In this document: one piece after another, positions 1-5,552 of the stretch
Layout of the letters: the number at the start of each line of letters is the position of its first letter
Position numbering within the stretch: the stretch's first letter is position 1
Assembly: GCA_022839525.1 (NCBI GenBank)
Contig: JALHET010000085.1
Span: forward strand, 1 to 9,901
Origin: Lentisphaerota bacterium
GTDB taxonomy: Bacteria > Verrucomicrobiota > Kiritimatiellia > RFP12 > UBA1067
Length of the DNA: 9,901 nucleotides
Reading direction: 5' to 3'
Program-made: the position numbers and the translations under genes
Notes under the pieces: model-generated
The model's input: the letters and a program-made list of their open reading frames with translations, nothing else
What the model was told of the DNA's origin: nothing
The model's database searches: none

Positions 1-88
1 TGTTTGGGCTTTTGTTTGGGCTTTTGACCCCTATAAATCAGCTTGTTTCATATTGTTGCAAGCCAAGGGGCAACTATGCCGCACAAAC

Positions 89-130
89 AAAAAACCCCGC
101 TTTTATTGGTGTTTTTCAATAAAAACGAGG
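89..130 (-). terminator. Intrinsic terminator of tRNA-Pro
   Basis: Read on the - strand, positions 130-117 pair with 108-95 in a 14-bp stem (two G-U pairs) around an 8-nt loop, followed by six U residues at 94-89. It lies 7 nt beyond the CCA end of the tRNA gene. This is a textbook rho-independent terminator and marks the end of a single-gene tRNA transcript. Confidence 0.88.
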
Positions 131-137
131 TAAAAGA

Positions 138-214
138 TGGTCGGAGCGGCGGGAGTTGAACCCGCGACCTTTTGCACCCCAAGCAAACGCGCTACCAGGC
201 TGCGCTACGCCCCG
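138..214 (-). tRNA. tRNA-Pro (anticodon GGG)
   Basis: The reverse complement folds into a complete 77-nt cloverleaf: a 7-bp acceptor stem (one G-U), a 4-bp D stem GCGC/GCGC, a 5-bp anticodon stem TTTGC/GCAAA around the loop TTGGGGT, a variable loop of 5, and a T arm GCGGG-TTCAACT-CCCGC. The 3' CCA is encoded. The anticodon is GGG, which reads proline codon CCC and, by wobble, CCU. A sigma70-type promoter lies just upstream and a strong terminator just downstream, so the gene appears to be transcribed alone, divergently from the ilv genes. An open frame on the + strand that crosses it is not a gene here. Confidence 0.96.
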
Positions 215-238
215 AAAGGGTCAAAAAGATTAGAGGGT

Positions 239-268
239 ATTGTAACAAGTCAGCATGCGGCCCGTCAA
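239..268 (-). promoter_or_regulatory. Promoter of tRNA-Pro
   Basis: On the - strand, TTGACG (268-263) and TACAAT (244-239) are separated by 18 nt, each matching the sigma70 consensus at five of six positions. Transcription would begin near 232, giving a short leader that would have to be trimmed before the mature 5' end at 214. It is arranged back-to-back with the ilv promoter at 313-341. Confidence 0.72.
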
Positions 269-312
269 ACCGAAACGGAAGAATTTTCCGGAAAGAATTT
301 TGCCGCTGCCCG

Positions 313-341
313 TTGACAACACGCCGTTTTCAGAGTATGTT
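313..341 (+). promoter_or_regulatory. Promoter of the ilv operon
   Basis: A perfect -35 TTGACA (313-318) is followed after 17 nt by TATGTT (336-341), four of six matches to the -10 consensus. The predicted start is A349 or its neighbour, about 210 nt before ilvB. The spacing to the terminator at 494 (about 145 nt) is that of an attenuator leader. The placement is from consensus matching only. Confidence 0.68.
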
Positions 342-348
342 ATGGCAC

Positions 349-450
349 ATGAAATCGCTGAAAAATAGCGCGTTTATGAGGAAAAGCCTCCCTGTTACCG
401 GGCGGGTTACGCCCGTATTGGCCATTTCGGCAAAACCGGTGGGCTTCTAA
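349..450 (+). CDS. Candidate ilv leader peptide (33 aa, leaderless)
   Basis: An ATG at 349-351 coincides with the predicted transcription start and opens a 33-codon frame ending at TAA 448-450. It contains Leu4, Leu14, Val16, Val20, Val23-Leu24, Ile26 and Val31, so eight of 33 residues are branched-chain amino acids, clustered in the second half. No SD is possible if transcription starts at 349, so it would be translated as a leaderless mRNA; an internal ATG at 376 is in the same frame but has no clear SD. The frame also runs open upstream across the tRNA gene, so openness alone proves little. Its composition, its position between promoter and terminator, and its fit with the alternative RNA pairings suggest a regulatory leader peptide sensing charged tRNA-Val/Leu/Ile. 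The role is an inference. Confidence 0.42.
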   Translation: MKSLKNSAFMRKSLPVTGRVTPVLAISAKPVGF

Positions 451-493
451 AGGAATCAATCAACCAGCCAGATGATTTCAGTTTCGAGGTAAG

Positions 494-525
494 AAACCCG
501 CCGTTCACGCAAACGGCGGGTTTTT
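494..525 (+). terminator. Intrinsic terminator / attenuator before ilvB
   Basis: Positions 494-505 pair perfectly with 512-523 (12 bp, GC-rich core) around a 6-nt loop, and a run of five U residues ends at 525. It lies between the ilv promoter and ilvB, so all ilv transcripts must pass it. A leader segment at 437-446 can pair instead with 494-503 (7 bp with one G-U, a mismatch, then 2 bp) and would act as an antiterminator. A conditional terminator is therefore likely; no other gene lies upstream on this strand for it to terminate. Confidence 0.8.
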
Positions 526-559
526 GTATACAGACGCATAAAAGACGAACGAGGGCATC

Positions 560-2366
560 ATGCAAGCGAACACGGCAACAGACACGGCAACGGATTTGGC
601 ACCGACGCTCAGGACCGGCGCGCAGTGCGTCATCGACGGCCTGGTCAAGGCGGGATGCGAGGTGCTTTTCGGCTATCCGGGCGGCGCGGTGCTGGACATC
701 TTCAACGCGCTCTATGACGCCCCGTTCCAGTTCGTCCTGTCACGCCACGAGCAGGGCGCGGTTCACATGGCCGACGGGTATGCCCGCGCAACCGGCAAGC
801 CCGGCTGTTGCCTCGTGACCTCCGGGCCGGGCGCCACCAACACCGTGACCGGCTTGGCCACGGCCTATATGGACGGCATCCCGCTCGTGTGCGTCTGCGG
901 CCAGGTGGCGTTGAACATGATCGGCAACGACGCCTTTCAGGAGGCCGACGTGATCGGCATCACCCGCCCGGTCACTAAGCATAACGTTCTCGTGCGCAGT
1001 GCGGACGAACTGCCCGGCATCATCGCCAAAGCCTTTTATATCGCCACGACAGGCAAGCCCGGCCCTGTGGTGATCGACATCCCCAAAAACGTCCAGAAGC
1101 AGAAGACGGCGGCACTGGCGCCTGAGACGGTGACCATACGGTCCTACCATCCGGATGTGCCGATCAACGCGACAGAAATCGCGCAGTTTGCCGAGCTGAT
1201 CAACAACGCGTCGCGGCCGCTGCTTTACGTGGGCGGTGGCGCGGTCAGCGGCAACGCGGCCGAGGCGATCGCGCAGTTGGCGTACAAGGCCAACATTCCT
1301 GTGACCACAACGCTCATGGCACTCGGCATTTTTCCCGAGACCGATCCGCTCTCGCTCCGCATGCTGGGCATGCACGGTAGCGTGGCCGCCAACTATGCGG
1401 TGGACCGTTGCGACCTGCTGATCGCGGCTGGTGCGCGTTTCGACGACCGGGTGACCGGCAAAATCTCGGAGTTTGCGAGCAAAGCGACCATCGTGCACAT
1501 CGATATCGACCGCTCTTCGATCAGCAAAAGCGTGCGCTCCGACCTCGGCGTACACGGCTATGTCAAGCCGGTGCTGGAGGCGGTGCTGCCGTTCGTGAAG
1601 CCGGCCGAGCACACCGGGTGGATCGAGCAGGTGAACCGCTGGAAAGAGCGTTTCCCGTTCACGTATCCGAAGAGCGACGATGCGCTGATGCCGCAGTTCG
1701 TGATTGAGCAGATCGACGCGATCAGCGCGGGCAAGGCGGTGGTGGTGACCGATGTGGGCCAGAACCAGATGTGGTCCGCGCAGTTTTTCCGCTATACGCG
1801 TCCGCGCAACTTCATCACGTCGGGTGGCCTCGGCACGATGGGCTTCGGGCTGCCGGCCGCGATCGGCGCGCAGTTCGGGCGGCGCGGCGAGCCGAACTCG
1901 TGGTGGCAGTGGAGCACCAGATACCGGTCGTGGTGGTCATCCTCAACAACGGGTTTCTCGGTATGGTGCGCCAGTGGCAGGAGCTGTTTTACAATCGCCG
2001 CTACTCGGGCGTGGTGCTCAGTCAGAAGGGCCGCGCGCCCAATGAACAGATCCCGGAAGTGTCGGGCTATCTGCCGGACTTCGTCAAGATGGCGGAGGCG
2101 CACGGCGCGTGTGCCCGGCGGGTCTTTAAGGAAGAGGAGGTCGGCCCTGCCTTGCGCGAAGCGTTGGCCAGCGGCAAAACGTGGGTGCGCACGGCGCGTG
2201 TGCCCGGCGGGTCTTTAAGGAAGAGGAGGTCGGCCCTGCCTTGCGCGAAGCGTTGGCCAGCGGCAAAACGTGGGTCATCGAGTGCATCGTGGCACCCGAA
2301 GCCAATGTGTTCCCCATGATCCCGCCCGGCGCACATGTGGCGGAGATCATCAACCGCACTGTGTAG
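560..2366 (+). pseudogene. ilvB: Acetolactate synthase large subunit, disrupted
   Basis: Acetohydroxyacid synthase catalytic subunit, the ThDP-dependent first common enzyme of Val/Leu/Ile synthesis. ATG560 follows GAGGG (551-555). Frame A (560 to about 1894) gives a normal N-terminal half: catalytic Glu64 in the RHEQGA motif, then the SGPGATN and FQEADV motifs, up to Pro445. Translation then loses homology, but family sequence resumes at once in another frame (from 1894: ELVVAVEHQIP, ILNNGFLGM, then the C-terminal domain). About 16-18 residues that should lie between, including the GDG half of the ThDP/Mg-binding motif, are missing, so a deletion with length 1 modulo 3 is inferred. A perfect 89-bp tandem duplication (2098-2275) then shifts the rest into a third frame, which ends at TAG 2364-2366. 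As written, the first frame stops at 2218 with a nonsense tail. No active enzyme can be made from it. A real pseudogene and an assembly error are both possible. Confidence 0.87.
2098..2275 (+). repeat. Perfect 89-bp tandem duplication inside ilvB
   Basis: Positions 2098-2186 and 2187-2275 are identical and directly adjacent. The unit is 89 bp, not a multiple of three, so it shifts the reading frame. Removing one copy restores a continuous family-like C-terminus running from the MAEAHG region through GKTWVIECIV to TAG 2366. There are no mismatches between the copies, so the event is very recent or is an assembly/sequencing artefact. Confidence 0.95.
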
Positions 2367-2394
2367 GCGGCGAAGGGATTGAGGTTTTCAACGT

Positions 2395-2916
2395 TTGAAC
2401 ATCCGGATGAAAAGTATGAAGCATATCATCAATTGTCTTGTGGAGAATCAGCCCGGTGTGCTGGCGCGCATCGTGGGACTGATCTCAGGGCGCGGCTACA
2501 ATATCGAAACGCTCAATGTGGGGCCCACCGAGGATCCGACCGTCTCCAAGATGACGATCGTGGTGCCGGGAGACAGCCACGTCATTGAGCAGGTGACCCT
2601 TCAGTTGTCCAAGCAGGTTGATGTGATCGAGGTGGTGAATATGACCAACCGCCGCCATCTGGACCGCGAGCTGATTCTGGTGCGCGTCGCGACCGCGAGC
2701 CACCACGCGCGTGCCGAAATCGCGGATCTGGCGGCGCTGTTCATGGCGCGTGTGGTGGCGGTGCAGAAGGAGTCGGTGACCATCCAAATGGTGGGGAACC
2801 AAGAAACGGTGGCCGATTTCCTGCTGTTGCTCAAGCCTTACACGATCATCGACCTTTCCCGCACCGGCGTGATCGCCGTAGGGCGTGGGGTGACCGAGCA
2901 CACGGCCAAACAGTAA
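2395..2916 (+). CDS. ilvN: Acetolactate synthase small (regulatory) subunit
   Basis: The regulatory partner of IlvB, which binds the catalytic subunit and in most bacteria confers valine feedback inhibition. The N-terminal ACT domain is plain: HIINCLVENQPGVLARIVGL followed by the SGRGYNIETLNVGPTED segment. After it come the VIEVVNMTNRRHLDRELILVRV segment and the C-terminal ALS small-subunit domain, ending at residue 173. The start is uncertain. TTG2395 has GAGG at 2381-2384, 10 nt upstream. ATG2407 has no SD. ATG2416 gives the usual family N-terminus (MKHIIN) and 166 aa, close to typical length, with only a weak GGA before it. The gene follows ilvB by 28-49 nt and precedes aroE by 14 nt, so it is in the same operon. 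It is intact although its partner is broken, which suggests that the damage to ilvB is very recent or artefactual. Confidence 0.93.
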   Translation: MNIRMKSMKHIINCLVENQPGVLARIVGLISGRGYNIETLNVGPTEDPTVSKMTIVVPGDSHVIEQVTLQLSKQVDVIEVVNMTNRRHLDRELILVRVATASHHARAEIADLAALFMARVVAVQKESVTIQMVGNQETVADFLLLLKPYTIIDLSRTGVIAVGRGVTEHTAKQ

Positions 2917-2930
2917 GGGCGGAGGCGCAC

Positions 2931-3791
2931 ATGGCAAAAAAATACCGCTTCGGACTTTTGGGGCATCCGGTGAAACACTCGCTCTCGCCGCTGATGCATA
3001 GCGCGTCGTTCCGCGCACTGGGCATCGAGGCGGAATACCTCTGTTTCGACGTGCCTCCCGAAGCGCTGGCCGAACGCCTCGCAGCCTGCCGCCGCGAATC
3101 GTTTGACGGGCTCAACCTGACGGTGCCCCTCAAAGAGGCGGCCCTGCCGCTGATGGACGGGCTCGACCCGTCCGCCTGCCTGTTCGGCGCGGTGAACACC
3201 GTGTGTTTCGGGCCGCATGGCCTGACCGGGTTTAACACTGACGCAGAGGGCTTCCTGACCGACCTTTCCCTGAGCCGCCACATGACGCCTTGGGGGCGCC
3301 GAGTGCTGATCCTTGGCTGCGGCGGCGCAGGACGGGCTTTGGCGATCGCCTGCGTGAAGCAGGGGGCTGCCGAGGTGCTGTTGGCTGACCAGACGGCAGA
3401 GAAGGTGGAGCGGTTGGCTGCGGACATCGGGCGCCTGTTGCCGGATGCGGAGGCACGGGTAGAGGCGCTTCCCGCGGATGCCTGCGTCTGGAAGAAGAAG
3501 GCTTCGGACACCGGCCTGGTGGTGCAATGCACACCCGTCGGGCTGCGTGAAGGTGATGCGGCCGTGCTGCCTCCCGAGGCCTTCCGCCCCGGCCAACTCC
3601 TTTACGACCTCATCTACACGTCGCGCATAACCCCCACCATGCGTTCGGCGCAAGAGGCGGGCGCGGACACCATGAACGGCGCGGGCATGCTGGTGCACCA
3701 GGGAGCGGCGGCCTTCACACTGTGGACAGGAATGACCGCTGACGCCTCCGCCATGCGCGCCGCGCTCGAAGCCCATATCTATGGCTCGTGA
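2931..3791 (+). CDS. aroE: Shikimate dehydrogenase
   Basis: NADPH-dependent reduction of 3-dehydroshikimate to shikimate, in the cytoplasmic chorismate pathway. ATG2931 has a strong SD (GGAGG 2921-2925). The 286-aa length is normal. The N-terminal substrate domain has Ser17 and Ser19 in KHSLSPLMH, catalytic Lys68 in NLTVPLKE, Asn89 in GAVNTV and Asp104 in GFNTDAEG. The nucleotide domain has the glycine-rich loop GCGGAG (129-134). The C-terminal NGAGMLVHQGA motif carries the substrate-contacting Gln. One deviation is Leu67 where many AroE proteins have His just before the catalytic Lys. The gene sits 14 nt after ilvN and is followed by about 100 nt before rpsP. AroE is favoured over the YdiB/quinate branch because both substrate serines are present. 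Confidence 0.95.
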   Translation: MAKKYRFGLLGHPVKHSLSPLMHSASFRALGIEAEYLCFDVPPEALAERLAACRRESFDGLNLTVPLKEAALPLMDGLDPSACLFGAVNTVCFGPHGLTGFNTDAEGFLTDLSLSRHMTPWGRRVLILGCGGAGRALAIACVKQGAAEVLLADQTAEKVERLAADIGRLLPDAEARVEALPADACVWKKKASDTGLVVQCTPVGLREGDAAVLPPEAFRPGQLLYDLIYTSRITPTMRSAQEAGADTMNGAGMLVHQGAAAFTLWTGMTADASAMRAALEAHIYGS

Positions 3792-3840
3792 CGGAAGAGG
3801 GCGCGCCCCTGCCAGAAAATCGCGGCGGACAAAATCCCGC

Positions 3841-3870
3841 TTGCATCATCGGAGGCTCTCTTGGTAATGT
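3841..3870 (+). promoter_or_regulatory. Possible promoter of rpsP-trmD-rplS
   Basis: TTGCAT (3841-3846) and TAATGT (3865-3870) lie 18 nt apart in the 101-nt gap between aroE and rpsP. The -35 is a fair match and the -10 a poor one. A promoter is expected here because ribosomal genes rarely depend on an amino-acid operon, but no terminator after aroE is visible, so read-through from ilv-aroE is also possible. Confidence 0.33.
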
Positions 3871-3892
3871 AGTACGTTTCACGGAGGAGTAA

Positions 3893-4150
3893 ATGGTCAA
3901 AATCAGACTTCGCAGAACAGGTTGCAACAACAACGCGTCGTTCCGCGTGGTGGCGACAGATGAGCGTTCACCCCGCGACGGAAAGTTTTTGGAGATTCTG
4001 GGGTGGTACGACCCTAAGCGCGAAGGCGAGAATTTCAAGCTGGACATGGATCGCGTGTCATATTGGCAATCCAAGGGCGCGCAGATGAGTGAAACCGTGG
4101 CAAGCATGGTTCGCAAGGCGAAAAAAAGCGCGACCGCAGCAACGGTGTAA
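3893..4150 (+). CDS. rpsP: 30S ribosomal protein S16
   Basis: An 85-aa small-subunit protein that binds 16S rRNA early in 30S assembly. The start ATG3893 has an excellent SD (GGAGGAG 3883-3889). The family signature is clear: the N-terminal VKIRLRRTGCNNNASFRVV segment, the SPRDGKFLEILGWYDP motif, and the DRVSYWQSKGAQMSETV segment near the C-terminus. Length is close to the 82 aa of the E. coli protein, with a short Lys/Ala end. It is the first gene of an operon with trmD and rplS; the rimM gene that often follows rpsP is absent. Confidence 0.96.
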   Translation: MVKIRLRRTGCNNNASFRVVATDERSPRDGKFLEILGWYDPKREGENFKLDMDRVSYWQSKGAQMSETVASMVRKAKKSATAATV

Positions 4151-4168
4151 CGGCTTTGGACGGTCAGT

Positions 4169-4876
4169 ATGGGCGGCCCCCTAAAGATCGATGTGCTGAC
4201 CGTCTTTCCCGGTATGCTCCGCGGGTTTCTCGAGGAGAGCATGCTCAAACGGGCGGCGCGGCAGGGGGCGGTGGTTTTCCGTACGGTTGACTTGAGGGAT
4301 TTTGCGCAGGATGCCCGGCGCACCGCAGACGACAGGCCGTACGGCGGCGGCCCCGGAATGGTCATGAAGCCGGAGCTGTGGTTCGAGGCGGTTGAGGCGG
4401 TGCGCACGCCGGGAGCGCGGATCATTTTAATGACTCCCGCCGGCCCGACGTTCCGGCAGGCCGACGCGCGGCGGTTGGCACGGGCGGCGCACCTCATCTT
4501 CGTCTGCGGGCACTATGAGGGAATTGACGAGCGCGTGCGCGAGGCGCTGGTGACGGACGAATTGTCGATCGGCGATTACGTGCTCACCAACGGGGTCCTG
4601 CCTGCGGCGGTGGTCGTGGATGCGGTGGTGAGACTGTTGCCCGGCGTGTTGGGCGGCGGTGAAGAGGCGACTCGGGACGAGTCCTTTACGGAGGGGCTCC
4701 TCGAGCCGCCGCAGTATACGCGGCCAGCGGTGTTCCGCGGCATGGCGGTGCCGGAGGTGCTCCAGCGCGGCCATCATGCGGAAGCGGCGGCGTGGCGGGC
4801 TGGCCAGGCGTTGGACAGGACGGCGCGGAAGCGTCCGGACCTGCTGAAGCGGGAACCGGACAAAACGGGTTTTTAG
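4169..4876 (+). CDS. trmD: tRNA (guanine37-N1)-methyltransferase
   Basis: Methylates N1 of G37 next to the anticodon in tRNAs with G36, such as the proline GGG tRNA in this window, and so prevents +1 frameshifting. SPOUT-class enzyme with a trefoil-knot SAM site, active as a dimer. It has 235 aa and the expected motifs in order: KIDVLTVFPGM at the N-terminus, RPYGGGPGMVMKPE (56-69), MTPAGPTFRQ, FVCGHYEGIDERV (111-123), and the knot segment SIGDYVLTNGVLPA. The linker GGGEEATRDESFTEGLLEPP and the C-terminal domain with QYTRPAVFRGMAVPEVL and GHHAEAAAWR follow. The start ATG4169 has only a partial SD (GGA 4158-4160), 18 nt after rpsP; translational coupling is likely. The N-terminal GGPL is slightly longer than usual. 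Confidence 0.95.
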   Translation: MGGPLKIDVLTVFPGMLRGFLEESMLKRAARQGAVVFRTVDLRDFAQDARRTADDRPYGGGPGMVMKPELWFEAVEAVRTPGARIILMTPAGPTFRQADARRLARAAHLIFVCGHYEGIDERVREALVTDELSIGDYVLTNGVLPAAVVVDAVVRLLPGVLGGGEEATRDESFTEGLLEPPQYTRPAVFRGMAVPEVLQRGHHAEAAAWRAGQALDRTARKRPDLLKREPDKTGF

Positions 4877-4894
4877 GAGAAGGAGTGAGGGATT

Positions 4895-5257
4895 ATGATT
4901 GCAAAAGCGATTGACAAGATCAATGCCGAGCAGGTGGCCAAAGCGAATGCGGGCAAAAAACCACCCGAGTTTAAAGTCGGGGACAATGTGAAGGTTTTCG
5001 TGAAGATCAAGGAAGGCGACAAGGAGCGTGTGCAGGCGTTCGCCGGAACGGTCATCGCCCGCGACAACAAGAACGGCAACACCGCGACCTTCACGGTGCG
5101 CCGTATTTCGTTTGGCGTCGGCGTCGAAAAAGTTTTCCCCGTCCATTCACCTTACATTGACCGGATTGAGGTGGAGCGCTCCGCCAAAGTCCGCCGCGCG
5201 AAGCTCTATTACCTGCGCGATCTGACTGGCAAGAAAGCTCGCCTGCGCGAAGTGTGA
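4895..5257 (+). CDS. rplS: 50S ribosomal protein L19
   Basis: Large-subunit protein at the 30S-50S interface. It has 120 aa, against 115 in E. coli. The start ATG4895 is preceded by AGGAG (4881-4885) and GAGG (4887-4890). Family features are the [21 protein letters not shown] segment, [13 protein letters not shown], the [21 protein letters not shown] signature and the C-terminal [19 protein letters not shown]. It lies 18 nt after trmD, completing the conserved rpsP-trmD-rplS order. A 295-nt gap follows. The end of this transcript is unclear: no canonical terminator is visible, only the inverted repeat at 5281-5357. Confidence 0.96.
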   Translation: MIAKAIDKINAEQVAKANAGKKPPEFKVGDNVKVFVKIKEGDKERVQAFAGTVIARDNKNGNTATFTVRRISFGVGVEKVFPVHSPYIDRIEVERSAKVRRAKLYYLRDLTGKKARLREV

Positions 5258-5280
5258 GGCAGAGGCGAAGACGTTTCGGT

Positions 5281-5357
5281 GTGTCCGCCAAGAGGGGGGC
5301 CTACCGTAGCCGTTTAAAAATAATTTTTTGTTCCTCTTGCCTTTTTGCGGCGGACAC
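5281..5357. repeat. Nested inverted repeat between rplS and rpsB
   Basis: GTGTCCGCC (5281-5289) is the exact reverse complement of GGCGGACAC (5349-5357), and directly inside it AAGAGG (5290-5295) matches CCTCTT (5333-5338). In RNA this would give 9 + 6 bp with a 10-nt bulge on the 3' side. A small weak hairpin (5298-5311) followed by an A/T stretch with T6 at 5324-5329 sits in the loop. The right arm lies inside the rpsB promoter spacer. It may shape the end of the rplS transcript or be a DNA-level operator; neither is shown. Confidence 0.5.
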
Positions 5358-5365
5358 GCTATCTT
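5337..5365 (+). promoter_or_regulatory. Promoter of rpsB-tsf
   Basis: TTGCCT (5337-5342) and TATCTT (5360-5365), each four of six matches to sigma70 consensus, are separated by exactly 17 nt. The predicted start is near 5372, giving an rpsB leader of about 180 nt. Confidence 0.5.
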
Positions 5366-5371
5366 GTATGT

Positions 5372-5552
5372 TTTATTCACAAAGCACGGACTGCCGAGTG
5401 GTTCCCCCGTGCGGAAGCGAAGGCGCGCCCGTTTTTACAGGCTGGCACGCCCAAGCGGATTAACCCGGGAAAACCGGAACATCGCCCAAAAGGTGCCGTT
5501 CGCGCCTTTCGCATGAAGTTCTGGCCAATCCCACAAGTTAGAAGGTCTCCTC
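5372..5552 (+). promoter_or_regulatory. Long 5' leader of rpsB
   Basis: About 180 nt separate the predicted transcription start from the rpsB ATG and contain no convincing gene. A hairpin GCACGG (5384-5389) / CCGTGC (5407-5412) forms near the 5' end, with a smaller possible ACT/AGT stem inside, and several GC-rich short inverted segments follow. In E. coli the rpsB-tsf leader is bound by S2 for autoregulation; an analogous control region is plausible here, but I cannot match it to a known leader motif. Confidence 0.35.

Noticed and set aside
1..26. 12-bp direct repeat TGTTTGGGCTTT in two copies
   Set aside because: Only two short A/T-rich copies at the window edge; no mobile element, CRISPR or gene context. 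Nothing else is supported in 1-88.
172..450. 92-codon + strand open frame as a full protein
   Set aside because: Its first part lies antisense within the tRNA-Pro gene and crosses both promoters. Only the 3' part from ATG349 is kept, as a possible leader peptide.
472..492. Six-codon frame (Met-Ile-Ser-Val-Ser-Arg) just before the terminator
   Set aside because: The nearest SD-like AAAGGA is 17 nt upstream, the frame is very short, and it has only two branched-chain codons. The 349-450 frame explains more.
349..559. T-box or other known riboswitch in the ilv leader
   Set aside because: No T-box antiterminator signature or other recognisable riboswitch core is present.
740..1612. Long - strand open frame opposite ilvB
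   Set aside because: His/Arg-rich shadow of GC-rich coding sequence with no recognisable domain. The same reasoning rejects the - strand frames at 2838-3776, 4427-5146, 5538-6581, 6585-7496, 7469-8194 and 8394-9446.
1771..2319. Separate gene in the second frame of ilvB, or programmed frameshifting
   Set aside because: It encodes ilvB family sequence displaced by the deletion. There is no slippery site, and frameshifting could not restore the missing GDG segment.
3800..3809. GGGCGCGCCC palindrome after aroE as a terminator
   Set aside because: Too short to form a useful loop and not followed by a U tract.
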